The notes under the pieces: model-generated
Database searches by the model: none
Seen by the model: only the letters and a program-made list of their open reading frames with translations
What the model was told of the DNA's origin: nothing
From: UBA935 sp031555615
GTDB taxonomy: Bacteria; Bacillota; Clostridia; Lachnospirales; Lachnospiraceae
DNA: 64,000 nt
Reading direction: 5' to 3'
NCBI GenBank assembly: GCA_031555615.1
Contig: JAVBUF010000032.1
Coordinates: 1 to 64,000 of the forward strand
Program-made: the position numbers and the translations under genes
Shown here: positions 44,301 to 52,919 of the stretch, piece by piece
Position numbering within the stretch: the stretch's first letter is position 1
How the letters are laid out: each line of letters starts with the position of its first letter

Positions 44301-44327
44301 GTAACGAAACAAACATTGCTTCGTCTA
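44301..44327 (+). promoter_or_regulatory. ECF-type promoter of the sigma factor operon
   Basis: GTAACG (44301-44306) and CGTCTA (44322-44327) fit the ECF consensus (AAC at -35, CGTC at -10, about 16 nt apart), just ahead of the ECF sigma gene. This is the usual sign of autoregulation. Confidence 0.7.
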
Positions 44328-44355
44328 ATTATTGAAAAACGGAAAGGAGGTGGAT

Positions 44356-44838
44356 ATGTCCTTGGACTTTGAAAAAATATACAACTCATATTTTATGCAG
44401 ATTTATTCGTATGTAATGACCATGGTAAGAAATCCCGATCTGGCAGAGGAGATTACACAAGACGTGTTTTTTAAGGCCTTAAAAACAAAGAAGCCGTTTG
44501 AAGGAAAAGCAAATGAATTCACATGGCTGTGTGCAATCGCCAAAAATGCAGCAGTAGATGTCTTGCGAAAGGCTTCCCGTAATCAGGAATTAACGGAAGA
44601 GGTAGCCAGTGCGGAGCGGCTGGAAACAAGACTGGAGGATGAGGATACAACGTTAAGGGTTCATCAGATCTTACATACAATGGACGAGCCATACAAAGAA
44701 GTATTTCAGCTAAGGATATTCGGCGAACTGTCTTTTGCCAAAATAGGACAGATATTCGGGAAAACAGAAAATTGGTCCAGAGTAACATACCACCGGGCCA
44801 GATTAAAGATTCAGGAAAGGATGGAGCAAAATGAGTGA
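44356..44838 (+). CDS. ECF sigma factor (second)
   Basis: This 160-aa protein has region 2 (NPDLAEEITQDVFFKAL) and region 4 (YKEVFQLRIFGELSFAKIGQIFGKTENWSRVTYHRA). AAAGGAGG (44343-44350) points to the ATG at 44356 rather than 44332. It overlaps the anti-sigma gene by 8 nt. It likely transcribes its own operon from the promoter at 44301. Confidence 0.9.
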   Translation: MSLDFEKIYNSYFMQIYSYVMTMVRNPDLAEEITQDVFFKALKTKKPFEGKANEFTWLCAIAKNAAVDVLRKASRNQELTEEVASAERLETRLEDEDTTLRVHQILHTMDEPYKEVFQLRIFGELSFAKIGQIFGKTENWSRVTYHRARLKIQERMEQNE

Positions 44839-45835
44839 AAATAAGTTGCAGTATGAATGTGGATTGATTCAGGATCTGTTGCCTCTTTATCAGGATGAGG
44901 TATGCAGCAAAAGCAGTAAAGTGGCAGTGGAGGAACATCTTGAAGGATGTCAGGACTGCCGGATTGTTTCGGAAAAACTAAAAAATGTAAAATATGACGA
45001 GGAATTGTCTAAGGAAAAAAATTCGGTTTTGAATACCTATGCCAAAAAGGAAAAACGCCGCACTACCACCATCGGAATGGTAACGGCGGGAGTACTGATG
45101 ATACCTGTTATTGTCTGCCTGATCTGTAATCTGGCCATAGGGGCGGCATTGGACTGGTTCTTTATTGTTTTAGCATCTTTAATGGTAGTAGCTTCGGTTA
45201 CAGTGGTGCCGCTGCTTGTTCGTGAAAATGTTGTGATGTGGACGATGGGTGGATTTATCCTTTCCCTGACAATACTATTAGGCGTTATTTGTATTTACAC
45301 CCAGGGAAGCTGGTTCGCGTTGGCGGTAGTGCCGTCGGTTGCGGGTTTATCGATGCTTTTTATGCCTTATATTATCAGGCATATTTCCCTGCCGGAAGTG
45401 CTGAAGAATCAAAAAGCACTGTTAACCATGATTGTGGATACCATTTGTGTCTTTGCCATTATTGCAGTTTGCGGCTTTTCCGTATCAGCTTCGAACTACT
45501 GGGGAGTCGCATTGCCGATTACGCTGTATGGGCTGACTTTGCCATGGCTGATCTTTATATGTGTACGGTACCTTCGGGTACATCCGTTTACCAAAGCCGG
45601 GATTATTTTCTTCTTAATCGGAATTTTTAATACTTTTATGAATGATGTGGTTGATGCAGCACTGGGTGGCTTTACCAAGCTGAACATTTTACGGGCAGAT
45701 TTTGCACACTGGAATAACCAGACCAATAATGGAAATGTTGCGTGGATTGTGTTGATAACGATGGCAGTTTGTGGAATCGTATTCCTGATTATGGGTAGTA
45801 ACAGGAAAAAAGATACCAACCATGTGGAAGGATAA
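44831..45835 (+). CDS. zinc-finger anti-sigma factor with membrane domain
   Basis: This 334-aa protein starts with an HC2 anti-sigma zinc finger, H36-x3-C40-x2-C43, then about six to seven membrane helices (from about residue 77). It should sequester the adjacent ECF sigma factor at the membrane until a signal arrives. The next gene begins 14 nt inside it. Confidence 0.88.
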   Translation: MSENKLQYECGLIQDLLPLYQDEVCSKSSKVAVEEHLEGCQDCRIVSEKLKNVKYDEELSKEKNSVLNTYAKKEKRRTTTIGMVTAGVLMIPVIVCLICNLAIGAALDWFFIVLASLMVVASVTVVPLLVRENVVMWTMGGFILSLTILLGVICIYTQGSWFALAVVPSVAGLSMLFMPYIIRHISLPEVLKNQKALLTMIVDTICVFAIIAVCGFSVSASNYWGVALPITLYGLTLPWLIFICVRYLRVHPFTKAGIIFFLIGIFNTFMNDVVDAALGGFTKLNILRADFAHWNNQTNNGNVAWIVLITMAVCGIVFLIMGSNRKKDTNHVEG

Positions 45836-46649
45836 TGAGAAAGCCCCCATATGGGAATTTTTGGGCTGGGTACTGTTGATATCTGTTATATGCGGAGGAG
45901 TACTGTTTTTTCTTGAACCATATTCCATTGCTTTTGTTCAGGAACGCAAAATAACCGCGGGCTATATTGCTTATGCGATTCTCGGCATTTTTGTTTCTAC
46001 GCCCAATCCTATGCTGGCGGCATATATAACTTTATGGCGGCATAGGAAAATCAGTTCTGTCAGGGAATTTTGCAAGCTGATTTTTCAAAACACCAACAAT
46101 ATCAAAACAGTTATTATAACAGCATTATTTTGTCTGGCTGCCATAGGCGTGGCAGCCAGGTATGGAATCCCCACCGGTTCGCCATGGTACCTTTTTATTT
46201 TTGCACTGCCGGTAATGATAATCGGCGGTGGAGTTGAAGAAATTGGTTGGCGGGGCTTTTTGCAGCCGGCGCTGGAAAAAAGATTTCCGTTCCCGATAGC
46301 TGCGTTGATTGTTAGTATTATTTGGCTTGTGTGGCATTTGCCGATATGGTTTATGCCGACATCAAACCACTATGGTGACAGTTTGACAGGGTTTGCCATT
46401 ACAATTTTTATCTGGACATTTATTGCAGCAGCGATTTATAAGGTCACCAAAAGTGTTTTTGCATGTGTGATGTATCATGCATTTATAAATGCAATCGGTG
46501 CTGTATATGATTGGAATGCCTTATTTGACACCTTTCCCAATCAAACAGGAATATATATCTATTATGCCGCAGCACTTATAGTATCAATCTGCTTATGGGT
46601 TTATGCAGGTCGATACCAAAGCCGCATGGGGGGTAATCCGCCGGATTGA
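45822..46649 (+). CDS. CPBP-family intramembrane metalloprotease
   Basis: This 275-aa polytopic protein has the CPBP (CAAX-protease/bacteriocin-processing) motifs: EExxxR at E139-E140-R144 (GVEEIGWRGF), H172 (WLVWHLP) and H219-N223 (MYHAFIN). As the third gene of the sigma/anti-sigma operon it could process peptides, confer bacteriocin immunity, or cut the anti-sigma factor itself (inference). Confidence 0.88.
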   Translation: MWKDNEKAPIWEFLGWVLLISVICGGVLFFLEPYSIAFVQERKITAGYIAYAILGIFVSTPNPMLAAYITLWRHRKISSVREFCKLIFQNTNNIKTVIITALFCLAAIGVAARYGIPTGSPWYLFIFALPVMIIGGGVEEIGWRGFLQPALEKRFPFPIAALIVSIIWLVWHLPIWFMPTSNHYGDSLTGFAITIFIWTFIAAAIYKVTKSVFACVMYHAFINAIGAVYDWNALFDTFPNQTGIYIYYAAALIVSICLWVYAGRYQSRMGGNPPD

Positions 46650-46730
46650 CCAGTACTTTCAAGATAATAGAATAAAACAGAGCAGAGGACAGATATTGTT
46701 ACGGTATCTGTCCTTATGGCATATTTGCAC

Positions 46731-46813
46731 TGCGTCGGAATGCAGATGCTGCCTTAGACAGCATCCACATTCCGGCGCAGGCGGAGAATCTTGTATGCGA
46801 GATTCCTTTTTTT
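46731..46813 (+). terminator. hairpins ending the ECF operon
   Basis: A long imperfect hairpin (TGCGTCGGAATG at 46731 pairs with CATTCCGGCGCA ending near 46779) is followed by a short one (GAATCT 46786-46791 / AGATTC 46800-46805) and seven Ts. A smaller hairpin, GGACAGATA/TATCTGTCC, lies at 46687-46713. Confidence 0.7.
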
Positions 46814-48818
46814 ACTCACATATTAAGGCAACATCATAGGGGGCAAAAGAAGTTTCCGCAGTTAAGCGGTTTCCGGATAAAATATCTGTTTTACCCACGA
46901 AAGCCTTGGGGAGGGGCAGATTCTCACCGGTAAAGTTGATGATAAAGGAGTAACATTTGTCCTGGGCTATCCGACAGTTAATCTCTAACCGGGTGTCCTC
47001 AGCAATTACAGGTTTGATATCGGCACATTGAGTGACCTGATCCAGAACCTTTTCCAAGGTATTTTGTTCCGCTTGTGTTCCTACATAAAAAACCGTTCCC
47101 TGACCAAAAGAATTCTGTGTCACTGCCGGCATAGAAGCATAAAAATCACTGGTATAATCAGCCAGACTGACAGCGTTTTCCAAATGAATAATATCGCAAA
47201 GCAAATGACAGGTGCCTTCAGTGCCATCGATAAAGCGTAAGGTGTTAGACTGTTCAGGAGCCAAAGCATCGATTTCTTCCACCCAGATACCGGCCAATTG
47301 CCGTAAAGGTCCGGGGTATCCGCCCAGATGAACATTGTCGGACTGATCAACGATTCCGCTCATAAATCCGGTAACCAGAACACCGCCGCCGGCCACATAA
47401 CTTTCCAGCTTCTCCTTCATTCCCTCTTTCACCATATAGAGAACCGGAGCGATTACCGCCTTATACTTGGAAAAATCGCCATCCACCGGAATCATATCCA
47501 CAGCAATATTTTTTTCATAAAAATACTGATAGTATTGATGGATCTGATCCACATACTTTAAATCTTTATGTGGGCCGCTGGTATACTCCAAAGCCCAATA
47601 ATTTTCCCAGTCAAAGATCAAGCCCACCGAAGCCGGGTTAGCTGCACCCAAAATGCCATCACCCAGAGACTGCAATTCGGCACCCAATGCGGCAACCTCG
47701 CGAAAAACCCGCGTATTTTCACTGCCCTCATGTTCAATTACCGCTCCATGAAATTTCTCACAGGCGCCTACCGAACGGCGCAGCTGGAAGAATTGAATGG
47801 TGTCCGCTCCATGTGCCAGGGTTTGATAGCTCTGGGCCCGCATCTGCCCGGGCCGTTTCAGGGACTTGTAAGGCTGCCAGTTCTGCTGGCTGGGGGTTTG
47901 TTCCATTAACATAAAGGGTTTGCCCTTAAGTCCCCGCATCAGATCATGGCACATGGCTACCATACTCCAGGGAGTGTCATAGGAAGGATAATTATCCCAG
48001 GAGACAATATCCATTTCCTTTGCCCATTTGAAATAATCAAGTCCCTTATATGTACCCATCAGATTGGTAGTGATCAGGGCATCAGGAATAAAAGTGCGGA
48101 TGGCATCTCTTTCCATTTTAAAATTATCCAGGATACTGTCAGAGTTGAAACGACGGTAATCAATGGAAATCCCGGCAAAGGCGCTCCAGCGGTCATCGCC
48201 GATACCTTCTCCAAGTGCATTGGGGAGAACGATTTCATCCCATTCATAGATGGTATGACCCCAAAATGTCATATTCCAAGCCTTGTTTAGGGTATCAACG
48301 GTCTGATATTTATCTTTTAACCATACCTGAAACGCTTTTTCGCAATTCTCACAGTAACATTCACCACCGTATTCGTTGTTGATATGCCAGCAGGTGATAT
48401 GTTCGTTATGGCTGTAACGTTCCGCTAATTTTTCCGTCAGGCGGCGGGCAAATTTCTGATAAACCGGGCTGTTGGGACAAGCGTTATGCCGATGGCTGAA
48501 TTTGTGCCTGCGGCCCTGATAATCAACCCGAGTCACTTCCGGATATTTCCGGCACAGCCATGCCGGCATGGCGGCGGTGGAAGTGGCCATGACGATGTCA
48601 TAGTTTTCGCTGTCCAGCATCTCCACAATTTCATCTAATTCGTCAAAGCAGTACTCATTTTCCGAAGGCTGCAGTCTGGCCCACGAAAATACATTGATGG
48701 TGGCACTGTTGATACTGGCTTTTCGGAACAATTGCATATCCTCATTCCAGATTTCCCTGGGCCACTGATTGGGATTATAATCTCCCCCGTATAATATTCT
48801 TTTAAATGCTTTCTCCAT
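46812..48818 (-). CDS. GH42 beta-galactosidase (second copy, zinc-cluster type)
   Basis: This 668-aa enzyme has acid/base E149 (HINNE) and nucleophile E306 (LMEQ), and the Cys set C114, C154, C156, C159 that binds zinc in canonical GH42 enzymes. GGDYNPNQWP near the N terminus is typical. The ATG at 48818 lies about 13 nt after GAAAGG; the in-frame ATG at 48830 touches the ribosome site and is less likely. No signal peptide. It is divergent from an AraC regulator. Substrate is a galactoside such as galacto-oligosaccharide or arabinogalactan fragment. Confidence 0.93.
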   Translation of the reverse strand: MEKAFKRILYGGDYNPNQWPREIWNEDMQLFRKASINSATINVFSWARLQPSENEYCFDELDEIVEMLDSENYDIVMATSTAAMPAWLCRKYPEVTRVDYQGRRHKFSHRHNACPNSPVYQKFARRLTEKLAERYSHNEHITCWHINNEYGGECYCENCEKAFQVWLKDKYQTVDTLNKAWNMTFWGHTIYEWDEIVLPNALGEGIGDDRWSAFAGISIDYRRFNSDSILDNFKMERDAIRTFIPDALITTNLMGTYKGLDYFKWAKEMDIVSWDNYPSYDTPWSMVAMCHDLMRGLKGKPFMLMEQTPSQQNWQPYKSLKRPGQMRAQSYQTLAHGADTIQFFQLRRSVGACEKFHGAVIEHEGSENTRVFREVAALGAELQSLGDGILGAANPASVGLIFDWENYWALEYTSGPHKDLKYVDQIHQYYQYFYEKNIAVDMIPVDGDFSKYKAVIAPVLYMVKEGMKEKLESYVAGGGVLVTGFMSGIVDQSDNVHLGGYPGPLRQLAGIWVEEIDALAPEQSNTLRFIDGTEGTCHLLCDIIHLENAVSLADYTSDFYASMPAVTQNSFGQGTVFYVGTQAEQNTLEKVLDQVTQCADIKPVIAEDTRLEINCRIAQDKCYSFIINFTGENLPLPKAFVGKTDILSGNRLTAETSFAPYDVALICE

Positions 48819-48898
48819 AGTAATAACCATACCTTTCCGCTCAAATAAATAATATTGATGAGTTTATTATATCTGCTGCTTGGCGAAAAATGTATAAT

Positions 48899-48922
48899 AT
48901 GTTAAGCTAAATTATATAACAT
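48899..48922. promoter_or_regulatory. inverted repeat in divergent GH42/araC region
   Basis: ATGTTA-N12-TAACAT (48899-48904, 48917-48922) lies just after a TATAAT (48893-48898) that could serve the AraC gene. It may bind the AraC-type regulator. Confidence 0.4.
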
Positions 48923-48943
48923 TTCGAAACAAGGAGAAAGGCT

Positions 48944-49750
48944 ATGCCGATTTATTTTGAATTGTCATCAGGGGAGCTTCCGCTGGCCATTGACAGCATC
49001 GGTAATCATTGGAGGCAGGAGAGCGTAAGACGACCCAAGGGTTTTCCCCATTATCATTGGCTGCAGACAGAGAAGGGAACAGGAGAGGTACTAATCGAGG
49101 GGAAAAAACTGGTTCTGACAGAAGGAATCGGTGTCTTGATTGCCCCCTTTGTTCCTCATTCCTACTATCAGGTTTCGGACTGGGAAACAGCCTTTGTAAC
49201 CTTTGTGGGAAAGCTGGAGGCGGATATTGATAAGATCGTGGGACCTGAGCGATACATTTCGGCAACGGACAATGCCGGATTTTCTTACCGAGAATGGATC
49301 GAAAGGATTATTTCGGGTCACGAAGCAAGGCAGAACGAGCCGGTGCGGCTTTCCGCCGACTGCTATGATTTTCTGGTGAATATCGGCAGTCGAAAAGATT
49401 ATCCCGGTGGTTTGGAACAACCTTTATACCAAAGATATGTATTGCCGGTAATAAAAGAAATTGAAACAAAACATCAGCAGGATATCCAGGTTCAGGCCCT
49501 GGCCGATACGGTTTATATATCGCCGCAATATCTTTCCCGCTTATTTAAACGTTTTGTGGGCTGTTCGACCTCTACCTATTTGACCAACTACCGGATGATC
49601 AAGGCGAAGGAGCTTTTGGTCAGTCATCCGAATCTGGAAGTGCAGCAGATCAGCTTTCGGGTGGGCTATCATGATGCCAGTCATTTTACAGCCATGTTTA
49701 AAAATACAACCGGCTATACTCCTTTGGAGTTTCGCCGGCTGCATCGTTGA
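48944..49750 (+). CDS. AraC-family transcriptional regulator
   Basis: This 268-aa protein has an N-terminal cupin-like AraC sugar-binding domain (about 1-150: FPHYHWLQTEKGTGEVLIEG) and a C-terminal double helix-turn-helix (about 165-268: LADTVYISPQYLSRLFKRFVGCSTSTYL, then YHDASHFTAMFKNTTGYTPLEFR). GGAGAAAGG precedes the ATG. Divergence from the GH42 gene suggests that it activates it in response to galactosides. Confidence 0.92.
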   Translation: MPIYFELSSGELPLAIDSIGNHWRQESVRRPKGFPHYHWLQTEKGTGEVLIEGKKLVLTEGIGVLIAPFVPHSYYQVSDWETAFVTFVGKLEADIDKIVGPERYISATDNAGFSYREWIERIISGHEARQNEPVRLSADCYDFLVNIGSRKDYPGGLEQPLYQRYVLPVIKEIETKHQQDIQVQALADTVYISPQYLSRLFKRFVGCSTSTYLTNYRMIKAKELLVSHPNLEVQQISFRVGYHDASHFTAMFKNTTGYTPLEFRRLHR

Positions 49751-49772
49751 TAAATTCAGTTTGAAAATTCAA

Positions 49773-50921
49773 TTATAATAAAGATTCGTATAATGCGGTA
49801 ATATCCGCTACGCAGGTATCCTTGGGATTACCCGGGCGGCAGGCATCGTCATATGCCGACTGAGCCAGGAAGGGAACGTCCTCTTTTTTAACAATATCCT
49901 TGAGATCCGTGGGAATGCCCACATCCTGGGAAAGTTGTTTTACAGCATCAATGGCTGCTTTGCGATATTCTTCCTGAGACATGTTTTCGGTACCGGCAAC
50001 ACCCATGGCTTTGGCGATGTCGCGGTATTTCTCACCGGTTGCCTCAGCATTGTATTCCATTACGGTAGGTAAGATGATGGCATTGGCAATGCCGTGAGGT
50101 GTATCATATAATGCACCCAGGGGATGAGCCATGGAATGAACGATGCCCAGGCCTACATTGGAGAAGCCCATACCGGCCACATATTGTCCCAGTGCCATGC
50201 CTTCTCTGCCGGCGGGATCGTTATCTACGGCACCTCTTAAGGAACGGGCAATGATTTCGATGGCTTTCAGGTGGAACATATCGGAAAGTTCCCATGCTCC
50301 GCCGGTAATATATCCTTCGATTGCGTGAGTTAAAGCGTCCATACCGGTAGCGGCGGTAAGTCCTTTGGGCATACTGGCCATCATATCAGGATCCACAACA
50401 GCAACAACAGGAATGTCGTGAGGGTCAACACATACCATTTTACGGTTATTCTCCGCATCAGTAATAACATAGTTAATGGTAACTTCAGCTGCGGTTCCGG
50501 CAGTTGTGGGAACAGCAATGATGGGAACACATTTATTTTTGGTATCGGCAACACCTTCCAGACTCTTCACATCCGCAAATTCGGGATTGTTAATGATAAT
50601 GCCGATGGCTTTAGCAGTATCCATGGAGGAGCCGCCGCCAATGGCCAGCAGATAATCAGCACCGCTTGCTTTAAAGGCCTCTACTCCGGCCTGTACATTT
50701 TCTATTGTCGGATTGGGTTTAATGTTGGAATATAATTCATATGCCAAATCATTTTTTGCCAATACATCTAATACTTTCTGTGTTACCCCGAATTTTACCA
50801 AATCAGGATCGGAACAAACCAATGCTTTTTGGAATCCCCTTCCTTTTGCTTCATCTGCAATACTGTTGATGGCTCCTGCCCCATGGTAGGATGTTTCATT
50901 AAGAATAAATCTGTTTGCCAT
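49773..50921 (-). CDS. fucO: lactaldehyde reductase / 1,2-propanediol oxidoreductase
   Basis: This 382-aa iron-containing alcohol dehydrogenase is very close in motif and length to E. coli FucO (MANRFILNET start, GADYLLAIGGGSSMDTAKAIG, VPTTAGTAAEVTINYVITD, GYITGGAWELSD). Metal ligands by position are D195, H199, H262 and H276. It reduces lactaldehyde from fucose or rhamnose breakdown to 1,2-propanediol. It follows the PocR-domain gene by 24 nt on the same strand. Confidence 0.92.
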   Translation of the reverse strand: MANRFILNETSYHGAGAINSIADEAKGRGFQKALVCSDPDLVKFGVTQKVLDVLAKNDLAYELYSNIKPNPTIENVQAGVEAFKASGADYLLAIGGGSSMDTAKAIGIIINNPEFADVKSLEGVADTKNKCVPIIAVPTTAGTAAEVTINYVITDAENNRKMVCVDPHDIPVVAVVDPDMMASMPKGLTAATGMDALTHAIEGYITGGAWELSDMFHLKAIEIIARSLRGAVDNDPAGREGMALGQYVAGMGFSNVGLGIVHSMAHPLGALYDTPHGIANAIILPTVMEYNAEATGEKYRDIAKAMGVAGTENMSQEEYRKAAIDAVKQLSQDVGIPTDLKDIVKKEDVPFLAQSAYDDACRPGNPKDTCVADITALYESLL

Positions 50922-50945
50922 ACTGTTCTCCTTTTCGTTTTGTTT

Positions 50946-51716
50946 TTATGCATTCATTTTATGAACGGACACATTGATTTTTTCAGCCAGATCCTGAATT
51001 TCCTGATAGATTCCGGCAGATTGCTTGGCCAGATCCCCCATTTGCTTGGAAACGACTGTGAAACCGGCGCCAATGGTACCGGCCCGGGCAGCTTCAATAG
51101 AAGCATTTAAGGCTAAAATGTTTTGCTGGCTGGAAATCCCCTTTAACTGCTTGGTTTTTTCGTTGATTAATTTAACATTTGCAGTGGTACTGTCGATTTC
51201 CTCATTAAAAACGTCCAAGTGATTGCTGCTCTGTGCTTTCAAATATTCCAAATTCACCACCCGGTTGACGACTTCGCCTAAAAACTCAGCGGCTGCGTAA
51301 ATAGATTTTTCGGGCCGGACAGGAACTTTTCTTAATGCGGCTATGTATTGGTCGGGATTAATATTCAACTCCCGGGCGATGCCCCTGAATTTCTCTTCAT
51401 CCGGTTCACTGGAAAGCACCTGACCGCCAATCATGGCTCCTAATTTTACACCATCTACAACGATGTCAGCGGAAAAATCAATTAATCCGGCATGGCAGTA
51501 ATAGGTACCGCTGCACTCAGTGTCACATTTTACACATCGTTTCAGGCCTTCACTGCTTCCACGTGTATATTTGATGCAAAAATCGGTAAAGTTACTTCCT
51601 TCGGTTATGTAGTTGCCCTCGGCATCCACCGCAATAGCGGCCAGACCGGTGGCAGTAGAGAATTTGTCTTGAATTTTCTGCAGGTCTTTTAAATCCATAA
51701 AATCGCTGATTTTCAT
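50946..51716 (-). CDS. PocR-domain sensor fused to short chemoreceptor signalling segment
   Basis: This 256-aa soluble protein has an N-terminal PocR domain (about 8-165) with its Cys cluster (CVKCDTECSGTYYCHAG) and then a coiled coil with the conserved MCP hairpin tip (QQNILALNASIEAARAGTIGAGFTVVSKQMGDLA). The MCP part is only about 90 residues, much shorter than usual, and has no membrane segment. PocR domains are named after the propanediol regulator of Salmonella. Its position before fucO suggests sensing of propanediol or a related compound. Confidence 0.85.
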   Translation of the reverse strand: MKISDFMDLKDLQKIQDKFSTATGLAAIAVDAEGNYITEGSNFTDFCIKYTRGSSEGLKRCVKCDTECSGTYYCHAGLIDFSADIVVDGVKLGAMIGGQVLSSEPDEEKFRGIARELNINPDQYIAALRKVPVRPEKSIYAAAEFLGEVVNRVVNLEYLKAQSSNHLDVFNEEIDSTTANVKLINEKTKQLKGISSQQNILALNASIEAARAGTIGAGFTVVSKQMGDLAKQSAGIYQEIQDLAEKINVSVHKMNA

Positions 51717-51887
51717 AATTGTTCTTGTCCTTCCTTGAGAGCATGGTTTATGCCAAATGGTATATATTAAATATAACTAAACGGATGCTTTTGGTCAAGA
51801 GGTAAAAAGAGTTTTTGAACGCTGTTTTCGTGCCGTTTCAGCAGGGGAAACTGGATTCTTTATTTTCTTAAATTTACCCCCCGGCTA

Positions 51888-51916
51888 TTGAAAATAATGC
51901 CTGTTTTTCGTATACT
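51888..51916 (+). promoter_or_regulatory. promoter of S1-domain gene
   Basis: TTGAAA (51888-51893) and TATACT (51911-51916), 17-bp spacer, followed by AGAGGGAG before the ATG at 51954. Confidence 0.75.
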
Positions 51917-51953
51917 AAAAAAATAACAATAAAAAGGTAGAGAGGGAGTAAGA

Positions 51954-52907
51954 ATGAATATGGAACAAAATCAAAATGAGATCCCAGGATCGGAAGCTGT
52001 TACAGAAAACACTGAAACCATGGGTGATTACGCCAGAGAGTTGGAAGCATCTTTCCGCAAAATAGAAGAAGGTGACATCATCTCGGGGGTGGTGCTGGCA
52101 GTCAATGAAGAAGAGGTAATCCTGGACTTGCGTTACTATACGCAAGGAATTATTAAGGCTCAGGATATGAGCGAGGCACCCGAATTCTCCATTTTACAGG
52201 ACGTACAGGTAGGAGAGGTAATCGAGGCTACCGTTGTGCGTATGGATGACGGACAGGGAAATATCCAACTGTCCCGAAAAGAAGCGAATCAGATATTGGC
52301 ATGGGACAAGCTGGAACAATATCGCACCGAAGAAAAAGACCTTATGGTAAAAATCAGTGGTGTGACCAATGGCGGGGCTATTTGTTATGTTGAGGATATC
52401 AGAGGATTTATCCCGGCCTCGCAGTTGTCCCTGGATTATGTGGAGGATGTCAATCCATGGCTTCATAAATCCCTGAAGGTAAGAGTTATCACCGTGGATA
52501 AAGCCAAAGAAAAACTGGTCCTTTCCGCTAAGGTTATTTTGCAGGAAGAAGCCAAAGCACAGCGAAACAGCAAGGTGGCCATGATCGTTCCGGGGAGTGT
52601 ACTGGAGGGAACTGTGGAAAGTCTTACTCCCTATGGAGCCTTTGTAAATCTTGGTGAAGGTTTAAGCGGGCTGGTTCATATTTCCCAGATTAGTCAGAAA
52701 CGCATCAAAAAACCATCCGAAGTCCTGAACGTAGGTGATAAAATAAAAGCCAAGGTGCTTAATACCAATGACGGAAAAATATCTTTGAGCATGAAGAGCC
52801 TGGAAGAGGATATGGAAGCCGATACAATCGAAGAATTTCATTATGAATCGGAAGGAGAAATGACCACTTCCCTAGGCAGCCTGTTTGCCAATATTAAGCT
52901 GGATTAA
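51954..52907 (+). CDS. S1 RNA-binding-domain protein (ribosomal protein S1-like)
   Basis: This 317-aa protein has an acidic N terminus and three S1 domains (about 38-107, 122-192, 210-282); the third is the most typical (GSVLEGTVESLTPYGAFVNLGEGLSGLVHISQIS). Firmicutes S1-like proteins of this size bind mRNA and may aid translation or RNA stability. The C-terminal tail is acidic. The next gene starts 12 nt later and is probably co-transcribed. Confidence 0.9.
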   Translation: MNMEQNQNEIPGSEAVTENTETMGDYARELEASFRKIEEGDIISGVVLAVNEEEVILDLRYYTQGIIKAQDMSEAPEFSILQDVQVGEVIEATVVRMDDGQGNIQLSRKEANQILAWDKLEQYRTEEKDLMVKISGVTNGGAICYVEDIRGFIPASQLSLDYVEDVNPWLHKSLKVRVITVDKAKEKLVLSAKVILQEEAKAQRNSKVAMIVPGSVLEGTVESLTPYGAFVNLGEGLSGLVHISQISQKRIKKPSEVLNVGDKIKAKVLNTNDGKISLSMKSLEEDMEADTIEEFHYESEGEMTTSLGSLFANIKLD

Positions 52908-52919
52908 GGGGTGATGAGT

